From Dietzia sp. JS16-p6b (GTDB lineage: Bacteria > Actinomycetota > Actinomycetes > Mycobacteriales > Mycobacteriaceae): a stretch of DNA of 64,000 bases. Made by a program: the position numbers and the translations under genes. Shown piece by piece: positions 40,012 to 48,314 of the stretch. A model generated the notes under the pieces. The model was not told where the DNA came from. It searched no databases and saw only the letters and a list, made by a program, of their open reading frames with translations. The DNA is taken from assembly GCF_003052165.1 (NCBI RefSeq), contig NZ_CP024869.1, forward strand, positions 3,630,001 to 3,694,000. The letters run 5' to 3'. Positions within the stretch are counted from its first letter, which is position 1; each line of letters begins with the position of its first letter.

Positions 40012-41229
40012 ATGCGCCCCTCAGCCTCCCGCCCCCGCCGTTCGCTGACCGCGGCGGTCGCCGCCCTCGTCATCGTCACCTCCCTCACCGCTCCCACCGC
40101 CGGCGCCGCGCCGGCGGCCTCCGGCCAAACGGCACCGCGGTGGTCGGGCCTGGACACCCGCCACTGGGACCGAACGATCCCCGCGCCCGGCGCCACCGCG
40201 GTGACGGTGCCGTTGGAAGACTCGCTCGCGCTGCCGGAGGCCGGGCGGGCGGTGCGCTCGGCGTATGGCACGATCGACCAGCACGGGAGCCCCGCGATCG
40301 CCACGTCGGCGGTGTTCCTGCCGCACGGGACTCCCCCGCCGGGCGGATGGCCCGTGGTGGCCTGGGCACACGGGACCACCGGTCTCGGTGACGACTGCGC
40401 ACCCTCGACGCACCCGCGCTCCGAGCGCGACGCCGAGTACCTCGGGCACTGGCTGCGGCAGGGGTACGCCGTCGTGGCGGCCGACTACGTGGGACTCGGG
40501 ACTCCGGGCCTGCTCAGCTACCTCAACGGACAGGTCGCGGCCCGCGGGATCATCGACGCGGTGATAGCCGCACGGGCAGACGGCCTCCCGCTCTCCCCGA
40601 CCTGGGCGGCGGTGGGGCAGTCGCAGGGCGCAGGCGCCGCCCTGGTCACCGCCACCCGGGCCACCGAACTGGGCGCACCGTCGGGGCTGGACTTCCGGGG
40701 CGTCGTGGCCACGGGTGCGCCGGCCAACCTCGAGCACCTCTTCCAGTGGGGTGGGCCCGGTTTCCCTCCCGTGTCACTGCCCACGGGCCTGAACCTCTAC
40801 GCCCTCTACATCCTCGCCGGACTTCGTGACCAGCACCCCGAGGTGGGACTCGATGCCTTCCTCACCCCTCGCGGCCGCGAGATGGTCGATGCCGCAGAAC
40901 ACCTCTGCTACGAGGACATGCGGGACGCGGTGGGAGACTTCCAGGTATCGCAGGCCCTGACCAGGCCGGTCAGGGACATCCCGGACGTCTTCGGGCTCCT
41001 GCAGCGGTACATGGGGACTCCGGCCACCGGATACGATCGCCCGGTCTTCCTGGGCCAGGGTCTGCTCGACCTGGACGTGCCCGCGCCCTCGGCGCTGTCG
41101 CTCGCGGCGGAAATGACACTGAACCGTCAACCGCTCGAACTCCACGTCTATCCGGACAGGGACCACAGCGGGACGGTCTACGCGGCGATACCGGATGCCA
41201 CCGCGTTCCTGAGTCGTGTGATGCGCTGA
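40012..41229 (+). CDS. Secreted lipase/alpha-beta hydrolase (LIP-like)
   Basis: The 405-residue protein has a Sec-type signal peptide (basic N-terminus, hydrophobic core about 12-30, cleavage near AGAAP). It then has an alpha/beta hydrolase with VVAWAHGTTGLGDDCAPS, AADYVGLGTPG and the nucleophile elbow GQSQGAG (Ser). A C-terminal DRDHSGTV may supply the catalytic histidine. This pattern fits the secretory lipase family of actinobacteria. The start is 9 bp after the preceding gene and 6 nt after a TAGTCT hexamer. Confidence 0.88.
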   Translation: MRPSASRPRRSLTAAVAALVIVTSLTAPTAGAAPAASGQTAPRWSGLDTRHWDRTIPAPGATAVTVPLEDSLALPEAGRAVRSAYGTIDQHGSPAIATSAVFLPHGTPPPGGWPVVAWAHGTTGLGDDCAPSTHPRSERDAEYLGHWLRQGYAVVAADYVGLGTPGLLSYLNGQVAARGIIDAVIAARADGLPLSPTWAAVGQSQGAGAALVTATRATELGAPSGLDFRGVVATGAPANLEHLFQWGGPGFPPVSLPTGLNLYALYILAGLRDQHPEVGLDAFLTPRGREMVDAAEHLCYEDMRDAVGDFQVSQALTRPVRDIPDVFGLLQRYMGTPATGYDRPVFLGQGLLDLDVPAPSALSLAAEMTLNRQPLELHVYPDRDHSGTVYAAIPDATAFLSRVMR

Positions 41230-41311
41230 CAGTAGAGCGGAATCTGGACACACCGTCAACATGCCGCCGTCCATCCTGCGCGGCAGTGACCGGTCGAGGC
41301 CATATCAACGA

Positions 41312-41327
41312 TGTGACCGACACCACA
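41312..41327. promoter_or_regulatory. CRP/GlxR-like site in the lipase/HsaD-like intergenic region
   Basis: TGTGACCGACACCACA again matches nine of ten arm positions of TGTGA-N6-TCACA. It lies about 200 bp upstream of the HsaD-like gene and 80 bp downstream of the lipase. The right arm has the same C-for-T change as the site at 32745-32760. Confidence 0.35.
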
Positions 41328-41499
41328 ATCGTTATCTACTTGTCACATGAGAATTTCCGAGTAGAGTCCTCGTCATCGCCGCGCGGGGATGTTCTGGGAC
41401 TCCCCGCGCGGCTGACTTGTCTCTCACCCCGCCACCTTCTCGGCCCCTGGCCGACCCTCGCCCCCTCAGGCCACCTTTTCGGTCGAGGCCACCGGTACT

Positions 41500-41513
41500 T
41501 AGAACCTGTTCCA
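41500..41513. promoter_or_regulatory. KstR-type operator upstream of the HsaD-like hydrolase
   Basis: TAGAACCTGTTCCA is a full match to the KstR consensus TnnAACnnGTTnnA known from mycobacterial cholesterol regulons. It ends 14 bp before the ATG and 1 bp before the predicted -10 TATCGT (41515-41520), so a bound repressor would block the polymerase. The match is by eye. Confidence 0.6.
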
Positions 41514-41527
41514 GTATCGTGGCCCCC

Positions 41528-42397
41528 ATGAGCGCCCTCGACTTCGAGTCCACCAGCAAGACCCTCACCGCCGGCCGCTTCGAGCTGCACTTCCACGAGG
41601 CGGGAGAGCAGAGCGTCGCGGAGCCCGAGAGCGCCGTGCCCGTGCTCTTCCTCCACGGCTCCGGCCCGGGCGTCACCGCATGGTCCAATTTCGCGGGCAA
41701 CTTCCCGGTCTTCGCCGAGCGATTCCACACGATCCTGCTCGACATGCCGGGTTTCGGGAGGAGTTCGGACCTCGACTGGGAGAAGGCCTATCCCTTGATC
41801 GCCGCCGAGGCGATCGACGCGTTCTGCGAGGCCAAGGGGATCGAGAAGGTCGACATCATCGGCAACTCGATGGGCGGAAACGTGGCCTGTGAAACCGCGC
41901 TGGCCTACCCCGGCCGCGTCCGCAAGATGGCGCTCATGGGCCCCGGCGGCCTTGCGGCGCCGCTGTTCACCCCCGAACCCAGCGAGGGTTCCCGGCGCCT
42001 GTTCGACTTCCTCGCCTCGCCCTCCGACGAGTCCATGGCCGCCTGGGTGGACACGATGGTGGGCAACAAGAAGGTCGTATCCGACGAGCTCATCCGGGCC
42101 AGGACCGAGGCCGCCACCGCCCCCGGCGCGGTCGAGCGGATGTACGCCATCTTCGGTTCGATCCTCAAGCCCGAGAACGCCTACACACCGCTGTACGCGC
42201 GGGCCTCCCAGATCCGCCAGGAGACGCTGCTCATCTGGGGCCGCGACGACCGCATGCTGCCCTACGAGCAGGCGCACTTCGCGTTCCGGCAGCTCCCCCG
42301 CGCCGAGCTTCACGCCTTCTCGCGCTGCGGCCACTGGGCGATGATCGAGCAGAAGGACAAGTTCGAGCGCCTGGTGATCGACTTCCTGCTCAACTGA
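41528..42397 (+). CDS. HsaD/BphD-like alpha/beta hydrolase (meta-cleavage product hydrolase family)
   Basis: The 289-residue enzyme has the C-C hydrolase pattern: FLHGSGPGVTAWSNF, DMPGFGRSSDLD, the nucleophile GNSMGGNVA (Ser), WGRDDRMLP (Asp) and a late CGHWAMIEQ (His). This matches the MhpC/BphD/HsaD group, which hydrolyses ring-fission products. HsaD acts in steroid A/B-ring breakdown. The KstR-type operator directly upstream supports a steroid link, but no other hsa gene is next to it. The ATG is 7 nt after a TATCGT hexamer. Confidence 0.85.
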   Translation: MSALDFESTSKTLTAGRFELHFHEAGEQSVAEPESAVPVLFLHGSGPGVTAWSNFAGNFPVFAERFHTILLDMPGFGRSSDLDWEKAYPLIAAEAIDAFCEAKGIEKVDIIGNSMGGNVACETALAYPGRVRKMALMGPGGLAAPLFTPEPSEGSRRLFDFLASPSDESMAAWVDTMVGNKKVVSDELIRARTEAATAPGAVERMYAIFGSILKPENAYTPLYARASQIRQETLLIWGRDDRMLPYEQAHFAFRQLPRAELHAFSRCGHWAMIEQKDKFERLVIDFLLN

Positions 42398-42415
42398 CCC
42401 GCTAGCCTCGGGGAC

Positions 42416-43324
42416 ATGAGCGAGTCGCCGCAGCCCGACCAGCCCACCGCCGACGCGCGCTCCGACCAGCAGACCGGCGGCGGGACCGGGGGCGGAGGCG
42501 CCGTGGACCCGCGGACCGGCGAGGACCTGTCCTGGAAGAGCACCCCGGTCGCGATCGTCCTTCTCGACCGCCCCGCACCCGGCCACCGCGACATCACCGA
42601 GCTGCTCGCCGAGATCTTCGAGGGCTCCTACGACGTCGATCCGGGAACGGACGAGGACCCCGCGACCGCCGTGTCCGTCGAGGACGTCACGGTGGTGGTG
42701 ACCCCGCTCGACCTGCCCGTGGCCGACGGCGAGGCGTCCCGGTACACCGAGAACCTCGCCATCTGGAACGGCGGGGAGGGTGTGGTGGACTCTCACCGGT
42801 CGCAGGTCGTCGTGGCCGCCTTCCGCCTCGGTCCGGTGGGGGACGACGGCGAGCCGGGCGAACCCGACTACCTGGACCCCCGGCTCGACACGCTCCGGTG
42901 CGAACTCGCGGTGGCCACGGTGACCGCCGCGCTGACCGCGCTGACCGGCGCGATCGCGGTGAGCATCGGTGGAGCGGCAGCGACCCTGCCCGCCGGTCCC
43001 TACCGGGATCTCGTCACCGGGAACCCGCTCCCCGTCCCGGCGCTGGTCGGAGTGAGGGCGGGCATGCAATCCGAGACCACGTCGTGCGTGTACACCACCG
43101 GACTCGGGCGTTTCGGTCGACTGGACCTCGAACGGCTCGACGTCGCCGCGCCCCCCGGCGCCCTCTACGGGCAGATGTGCGACCTGGTCGCGTACACCCT
43201 GGGCTCGGGGACCATCTTCCAGGCCGGGCAGGCCCTCGAGGTGGGCGGGCCCCAGCCGCTGCTCACCAGCATCGAGACCTCCCCGTTCACCGGACAGCAG
43301 GTCCTGCGCCTCACCCCCGGCTGA
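42416..43324 (+). CDS. DUF4261-like hypothetical protein
   Basis: The 302-residue protein has a Gln/Gly-rich N-terminal 45 residues and a C-terminal region with CVYTTGLGRFGRLDLERLDV and AYTLGSGTIFQAGQALEVGG, which resembles DUF4261. No catalytic motif is visible. The ATG lies exactly 7 nt after TAGCCT and 18 bp after the HsaD-like gene, so it probably has its own leaderless transcript. Function is unknown. Confidence 0.7.
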   Translation: MSESPQPDQPTADARSDQQTGGGTGGGGAVDPRTGEDLSWKSTPVAIVLLDRPAPGHRDITELLAEIFEGSYDVDPGTDEDPATAVSVEDVTVVVTPLDLPVADGEASRYTENLAIWNGGEGVVDSHRSQVVVAAFRLGPVGDDGEPGEPDYLDPRLDTLRCELAVATVTAALTALTGAIAVSIGGAAATLPAGPYRDLVTGNPLPVPALVGVRAGMQSETTSCVYTTGLGRFGRLDLERLDVAAPPGALYGQMCDLVAYTLGSGTIFQAGQALEVGGPQPLLTSIETSPFTGQQVLRLTPG

Positions 43325-43366
43325 GCACCGACCACCGTGTCACGGTCGCGGGTCACGACCGCCGCG

Positions 43367-44089
43367 TCACGGTCGCCGGTGGGGCATCCTCTCCACCACC
43401 AACCTCGTGGTGGCCGCCAGCTGAAAGGGCCGGACGACGGGCTCGATACGACTGGTCAACCTGTCCTTCTTGAGCTTCGCGATCACGCTGCGGACCAGTT
43501 CGGGCAGGGGATTGCCCGAGTGGTCGACCAGCGGGTAGACGCGGACCTCCGGCGCGACCCGCGCCATCTCGACGATCGCGTCGACATGGTCGGCCGTGCT
43601 CATCCGGTCCGCATAGGTGAACAGCAGGTGGGAGCACAGGACGAGGTCGGCCGAGTCAGAGGCGAGAGGCAGTTCAGGCAGCGCCCCGGCGATGTACCGG
43701 CCGGGAGCGGCCTCGAGGTCCGCGAGCATCGACTCGGCCGCGGCCCGACGGACGGATTCGTGACCGACGACGCCGCCGCGAACGTCCCAGTCGTACTCGA
43801 GATCCCGGGAATGGAAGTGGGCGAGCGATCGATCCAGATCCGCCAGGACCCGCTCCCTCAGATCACGACCACCGAGCGCGTATTGCGGGTCCACCGCCAC
43901 CGCGTCACCGCCCGCGGCGGAGATCTCCGCGACCGCGCTGGCCGCCCCACCCGGGCAGTCGACTATCCGGCGACCAAGGTCCACGGCGTCCAGGTCGAAC
44001 ATGTCCGTGTACTCGTCCAGGGAGCGGGCGCTCACCAGGACATCCGATTCCGACAAGGGAAGGTGGATGGTGCGGGGACTTGCGGTCAC
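43367..44089 (-). CDS. SAM-dependent methyltransferase-like protein
   Basis: The 240-residue protein has a class I methyltransferase-like core: RRIVDCPGGAASAVAEISAAGG (a modified glycine-rich motif I), AVDPQYALGG, and LPLASDSADLVLCSHLLFTYAD, the usual motif IV/V region. Motif I is CPGGAAS rather than the common GxGxG. Such variants occur in actinobacterial hypothetical methyltransferases. The GTG at 44089 is the first good start. The methylated substrate is unknown. Confidence 0.75.
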   Translation of the reverse strand: MTASPRTIHLPLSESDVLVSARSLDEYTDMFDLDAVDLGRRIVDCPGGAASAVAEISAAGGDAVAVDPQYALGGRDLRERVLADLDRSLAHFHSRDLEYDWDVRGGVVGHESVRRAAAESMLADLEAAPGRYIAGALPELPLASDSADLVLCSHLLFTYADRMSTADHVDAIVEMARVAPEVRVYPLVDHSGNPLPELVRSVIAKLKKDRLTSRIEPVVRPFQLAATTRLVVERMPHRRP

Positions 44090-44228
44090 CTGGTCGTTCT
44101 CCTCGATCAGGTCGGGCTCGGCCTGTCTCGGCCGCGGCGGGTGTCCGGCGGTGACCCGGGTCCCGGTGGGTCCGCCTGCCCGACTGTCGTTCGGCCCACC
44201 CGTTCCCGGTGGACCCGTGAGGCGCCTG

Positions 44229-44405
44229 CTACGCCGGGGCGGCGGTGGCGGCGCGGATCCACTCGGAGTCGCTCCGCCAGCACATCAACACGTCGTTCTG
44301 CACGGCGCCACCGTAGCAACGGGCGCGGACACCGGCCACCGATTCGTTTCCGTTGAGCCGAACCCGCGACGCGCAGCCGGCCTGTGACCTGGACCACCAG
44401 CACAA
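44229..44405 (-). CDS. Doubtful small Cys-rich ORF
   Basis: A possible 58-residue frame begins at TTG 44405 and ends at 44229. It has five cysteines (CWW, QAGC, RARCYGG, VLMCWRS region) and high third-position GC in its second half, which is unusual for a shadow frame. No ribosome site is evident. It lies antisense to the leader region of the downstream lipase. It may be a small exported or metal-binding protein, or chance. Confidence 0.25.
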   Translation of the reverse strand: MCWWSRSQAGCASRVRLNGNESVAGVRARCYGGAVQNDVLMCWRSDSEWIRAATAAPA

Positions 44406-44484
44406 CTGACACCGGTTATAGTCCTGTTCGACGCAGGACGCAGCCACCCCGCCGTACCCGCGGCCCCGACACCCTGGAGTACAC

Positions 44485-45861
44485 GTGAGATCACCGTCAG
44501 CGGACCGGACCACGACCCCCCGCGGGTCCACCCTGGCCGGGGCGCTCGCACTCGGTCTGGTCATGGCCCTGGCTCCGGCGCTGACGACCGGCCCGGCCCC
44601 GGTGGCGGGCGCGGAGCCCGCGGCGGGCGCGCAGGGTTCGTCGAACGCACCGGACCGGACCGCGTTCTACACCCCACCAGCGGATCTGCCGGCGGTCCCG
44701 GGCACCGTCATCCGCAGCGAGCCCATGGTCATCACCCCGAGTTTCCCCGACATCGTCGCGGGGGGCACGCTCACCGCCGACGCCCAGCGGATCATGTACC
44801 GCTCCACCGGGGCGGCGGGTGGGCCCGTCGCCGTCACCGGCACCTATCTCCAGCCCAGGGCACCGTGGAACGGCTCCGGTCCACGCCCGCTCGCCGTGGT
44901 CACCCCAGGTACGCAGGGTCAGGGCGACCAGTGTGCGCCCTCGAAATCCATGGAGGTCGGGCTGGGCATCGGGACGGCCCCGGTATCGTTGGCCGCCGGG
45001 TACTCGCTGATCGACGCCTACTCCCTGCTCGCCGAGGGCTTCGCCGTCGTCGTCACCGACTACGAGGGCCTGGGCACCCCGGGCCACCATCCCTACGTCA
45101 ACCGCGTCTCGCAGGGCCGCTCGGCGCTGGACGCCGCCCGCGCCGCCGTGCAGCTGGCGGGAACCGACCTCGCCCTCGAGTCCCCCACAGTGGTGAGCGG
45201 GTACTCCCAGGGCGGTGGTGCGGCCGCGGCCGCGGCAGAGATGCACCGGGAGTACGCGCCGGAACTCAACCTGGTGGGCGTGGCGGCCGGAGCCCCGCCG
45301 TCGGAGATGCTCGGCACCCTCGAGCGCGTCGACGGCGGCGTCCTCACCGGGGCCGTCGGCTACGCCATCAACGGGATCCTGCAGGTGCACCCCGAGTTGC
45401 GCCCGGCATTCGACCGCCAGCTCAACGACGAGGGGCGCCGCATGCTCGAGGTGACCTCGACCCAGTGCGTGGGCGAGACGGCGTTCGCTTACGGTCTGCG
45501 CCGCACCACCGAGTTCACCGTGCACGGCAACTCCCTGGCCGACGCCGCCCGGTCCGAGCCGGAGATCCTGCGCGTACTCGAGAGCTACAACCTCGGCCGC
45601 GTCGCCCCCACCGTCCCCGCACTGGTCCTGATCGGTCGGAACGACGACGTGGTCCCGCACGACACGGCGGTCGACCTGGTCCGCAACTGGTGCGCCCAGG
45701 GCACTGTCGTCGAGCTGCGCACCGCGGAGCTCCCGGCTCTGGCGCCGGGCCTGGTGATCGACCACGCCCTGCCGATGCTGTCCGAGCGCGAGACCAACGC
45801 GCGCTACCTCATGGAGCGGGTGCACGGGGTGCCGGCGTCGAACTCCTGCGGCACCGTCTGA
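44485..45861 (+). CDS. Secreted lipase (secretory LIP family)
   Basis: The 458-residue protein has a signal peptide (hydrophobic region about 17-43) and a secretory-lipase domain with VVTPGTQGQGDQCAPS, VTDYEGLGTPG, the nucleophile elbow GYSQGGG (Ser), LIGRNDDVVPHD (Asp) and a late VIDHALPM (His). It should hydrolyse triacylglycerol or other esters outside the cell. The GTG start has CTGGAG 5 nt upstream. A TATAGT at 44417-44422 could be its -10 element. A perfect hairpin ends the gene. Confidence 0.9.
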   Translation: MRSPSADRTTTPRGSTLAGALALGLVMALAPALTTGPAPVAGAEPAAGAQGSSNAPDRTAFYTPPADLPAVPGTVIRSEPMVITPSFPDIVAGGTLTADAQRIMYRSTGAAGGPVAVTGTYLQPRAPWNGSGPRPLAVVTPGTQGQGDQCAPSKSMEVGLGIGTAPVSLAAGYSLIDAYSLLAEGFAVVVTDYEGLGTPGHHPYVNRVSQGRSALDAARAAVQLAGTDLALESPTVVSGYSQGGGAAAAAAEMHREYAPELNLVGVAAGAPPSEMLGTLERVDGGVLTGAVGYAINGILQVHPELRPAFDRQLNDEGRRMLEVTSTQCVGETAFAYGLRRTTEFTVHGNSLADAARSEPEILRVLESYNLGRVAPTVPALVLIGRNDDVVPHDTAVDLVRNWCAQGTVVELRTAELPALAPGLVIDHALPMLSERETNARYLMERVHGVPASNSCGTV

Positions 45862-45864
45862 CGC

Positions 45865-45910
45865 CGGACCACGGAGGGGCCCGCCGCGTGGCGGGCCCCT
45901 CCGTGGTCCG
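45865..45910. terminator. Perfect 21-bp hairpin between convergent genes
   Basis: A 21-bp perfect stem (45865-45885 with 45890-45910) closes a GCGT loop. It starts 4 bp after the lipase stop and ends at the stop of the convergent SnoaL-like gene. It should act in both directions as an intrinsic terminator without a U-tract, typical of high-GC actinobacteria. Confidence 0.9.
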
Positions 45911-46345
45911 TCAGGGCAGGTTGTGGTGGAAGGCCTGCTCCTGCGCGAGACTGTCGATCCGCCAGCCCTCGTCGGTGCGGACGAACCCGAGCACGTACCA
46001 GAGCCCGTAGAAGAACACCTGCTGGTCTTTCTCCTCCACGGGTTTGAGGGCCATCGGGTTAAAGCACATGCAGCGTCCGGTCGCGGTGTCGCCGTCCAGG
46101 GTCACCGCGAGATTGCCCATGAGGTGCTGGGTGGAGGCGAAGATCGGCAGCATCTCCGCCAGCCAGGTCCGCACCGCCGGATAGTCGTCCGCGGGGCCGC
46201 CCGAGGCCTCATAACTCACCCGGGCGTCCGGGGTGAACACCATGTCCAGTCCCTCGAAATCACGGGCGTCGATACAGGTTGCGTACCTGGTCACCAGGTC
46301 CTGCAGGTCCCAGCGATCCGACAGCTCGACCAGTGTTCGACTCAT
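45911..46345 (-). CDS. SnoaL/NTF2-like domain protein
   Basis: The 144-residue protein has the SnoaL_4-type layout: WDLQDLVTRYATCIDARDFEGLDMVFTPDA, VRTWLAEML, STQHLMGNLAVTLDGD, and the late strand VLGFVRTDEGWRIDSL. Related proteins include dehydratases and ring-hydroxylating dioxygenase small subunits. The ATG is 7 nt after TAGCCT on the minus strand. It is divergent from another SnoaL-like gene, leaving only 24 bp between the starts. Confidence 0.87.
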   Translation of the reverse strand: MSRTLVELSDRWDLQDLVTRYATCIDARDFEGLDMVFTPDARVSYEASGGPADDYPAVRTWLAEMLPIFASTQHLMGNLAVTLDGDTATGRCMCFNPMALKPVEEKDQQVFFYGLWYVLGFVRTDEGWRIDSLAQEQAFHHNLP

Positions 46346-46369
46346 GCCCACTAGGCTAACGTGGCCCGC

Positions 46370-46912
46370 ATGCAGTTCGAGCAGGAATTCCGCGCCCGGC
46401 AGGCGATCGAGCAGCTCAAACACCGCTACTGGCGGGCGTGCGACGCCAAGGACCCACACGCGTTCCGGGCCTGCTTCGTGGCACGGGGCGGCGTTCTCGA
46501 CTTCGGCCCGCTCGGCCGCACGGACCCGGACACGATGGTCGGGATCTTCCGTCAGATCGCCCTGGCGACCGCCTCCGACGGCGGCCCCCGCGTCCTCGGC
46601 ATGCACCACGGCCTCATGCCCTCCATCGCCGTCGAGGACCCGGCGGACGGTGGCGCGCCGCGGCGCGCCACCGGCACCTGGACGTTGCAGTTCCGCCAGG
46701 TGGACCGGGAGAACGGCACCGAGACCCTGTCCACGGGCGAGTACTCGGATGTCTACGTACTGGAGAACGACCACTGGGTCATGGCCGAGTGCCTGTTCTC
46801 CCCTGGCTGGTCGATCACCCGTCCTCTCGACAGCGCCACCGTGACGTACCCCGAGGTCCACGCCGTCCGCGGGGACGACGCGGCTCCCGCGGCCGCCGGG
46901 GTCGACTCGTGA
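46370..46912 (+). CDS. SnoaL/NTF2-like domain protein
   Basis: The 180-residue protein has an N-terminal AIEQLKHRYWRACDAKDPHAFRACF segment, a central GTWTLQFRQVD strand, and EYSDVYVLENDHWVMAECLFSPGW. It belongs to the same broad fold as its divergent neighbour but is not closely alike. The ATG at 46370 is chosen, and a GTG at 46361 in the same frame is possible. Its stop overlaps the following SDR start, so both probably act on the same compound. Confidence 0.83.
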   Translation: MQFEQEFRARQAIEQLKHRYWRACDAKDPHAFRACFVARGGVLDFGPLGRTDPDTMVGIFRQIALATASDGGPRVLGMHHGLMPSIAVEDPADGGAPRRATGTWTLQFRQVDRENGTETLSTGEYSDVYVLENDHWVMAECLFSPGWSITRPLDSATVTYPEVHAVRGDDAAPAAAGVDS

Positions 46913-47811
46913 CCGCGCGCGTGGCCCTGGTCACCGGCGCCAGCCGCGGCGTCGGCAAGGGGGTGGCCACCGCTCTCGCAGACGCCGGGTGGACCGTGTA
47001 CGTCACGGGGCGCTCGGCCGAGCGACTGCAGGCCACGGTCGACGCCGCGGCCGGCGCCTCCGGCCGGGTGCTCCCCCTCGAGTGCGATCACGCCCGCGAC
47101 GAGCAGATCGCCGCCGTCATCGCCCGGATCGTCGCCGACACCGGACGACTCGACCTGCTGGTCAACAACGTCTGGACCAACCCCAAGGGCTTCATGGGGT
47201 TCAACGGGAGGTTCTGGGAACGGCCCGCCGGCGACTGGGACGCGCTCATGGGCGTGGGGCTGCGCGCGCACTATGTCGCGTGCTGCGAGGCCGCCGCGGT
47301 GATGGTCCCGCAGGGTTCCGGTCTGATGGTCAACATCTCCTCGTTCGGGTCGCGCGCTCCGTTCCACACCGTCCTCTACGGGATGAGCAAGACCGCCCTG
47401 GACAAGATGGCCTCCGACATGGCCCACGAGCTCGCCGGCACCGGGGTGTCCACCCTGTCCCTGTGGCTCGGGCTCATCCGGACCGAGCTCATCCTGTCGC
47501 TGGGGATGGACGACTTCAACGGCTTCCCCCTCGACCGCGCCGAGGACCCGGCCTTCGTCGGCCGCGTGATCGCGACCCTCACCGAGGACCCGTCGCTCCC
47601 CCGGCTGAGCGGGTCCACGATCATCACCGCCGAGTACGGTCGCGAGAAGGGGCTGAGGAACGACGACGGCGGCGTGCCGCTGTCGCACCGGGGCGCCTTC
47701 GGCGGGGGTCCGCTCTTCCCACCCGTGACGGACGAGCAGCTGGGGATCGCGACGGTCGACGAAGTGGCCGAGGCCGGCGGGCACAACGGATTCGTGGGGA
47801 GCGGACGGTGA
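46909..47811 (+). CDS. Short-chain dehydrogenase/reductase
   Basis: The 300-residue SDR has VTGASRGVGKGVA near residues 9-21, LLVNNVWTNPKG (NNAG replaced by NNVW), the active-site serine in VNISSFGSRAP and YGMSK. The C-terminal extension past residue 240 is longer than in classical SDRs. The GTG overlaps the SnoaL-like stop (GTGA) and the gene's own stop overlaps the following membrane protein, making a tightly coupled three-gene unit. Confidence 0.88.
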   Translation: MTARVALVTGASRGVGKGVATALADAGWTVYVTGRSAERLQATVDAAAGASGRVLPLECDHARDEQIAAVIARIVADTGRLDLLVNNVWTNPKGFMGFNGRFWERPAGDWDALMGVGLRAHYVACCEAAAVMVPQGSGLMVNISSFGSRAPFHTVLYGMSKTALDKMASDMAHELAGTGVSTLSLWLGLIRTELILSLGMDDFNGFPLDRAEDPAFVGRVIATLTEDPSLPRLSGSTIITAEYGREKGLRNDDGGVPLSHRGAFGGGPLFPPVTDEQLGIATVDEVAEAGGHNGFVGSGR

Positions 47812-48197
47812 CGTTCCAGCCGATCGGCGAATCCGACGACCCCCTGGAGCGCCTCGAGCGCAACGAGCGCCAGGCCACCGACGCCATCCGCTACGTCCTG
47901 CTCTCCGCCTCGGCCGTCGTCCTCCTGGCGGTCGCCCTCGTCGCATTCGGCGGAGGCATCGGCGAGGAGTGCACGGAACCCGGGGGCACGTGCCTGACAC
48001 AGGACCGCGTCGAGGTGGTGCTTCTGCCCCTGCTCCTGTCGGTGGGCCTGTCCGTGACGGCGGGTGTCAAGACCTACCGGCGGTGGAAGCAGCACATCAG
48101 GTGGCGTCCGTGGCTCTTCGCCAGCTACGCGATGTGGATGGTCACCACCACCTACCTCATCGGCTCGTCCTCGGCGGTGTTCGTCCAGGTCGGCTGA
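47808..48197 (+). CDS. Small integral membrane protein
   Basis: The 129-residue protein has an acidic cytoplasmic N-terminus, three hydrophobic helices (about 30-48, 70-88, 100-118) and two cysteines in the loop EECTEPGGTCL that could form a disulfide. I recognise no family. The GTG overlaps the upstream SDR stop. It ends the three-gene unit before a strong convergent terminator. Confidence 0.72.
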   Translation: MTFQPIGESDDPLERLERNERQATDAIRYVLLSASAVVLLAVALVAFGGGIGEECTEPGGTCLTQDRVEVVLLPLLLSVGLSVTAGVKTYRRWKQHIRWRPWLFASYAMWMVTTTYLIGSSSAVFVQVG

Positions 48198-48253
48198 TTC
48201 GTCATCCCACCTACCCCGACTTGCGCGGCCCCTCTGTACGCACTCGGGCGGAG

Positions 48254-48286
48254 TGCGCGCCCGGACGGGACCATTCCGGGCGCGCA
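48254..48286. terminator. Bidirectional hairpin between the membrane protein gene and leuS
   Basis: A 12-bp perfect stem (48254-48265 with 48275-48286) has a 9-nt loop in the 117-bp gap between convergent genes. It probably terminates both transcripts. Confidence 0.75.
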
Positions 48287-48314
48287 AGCCCACAGCACGC
48301 CGGCGCGACCCCCG

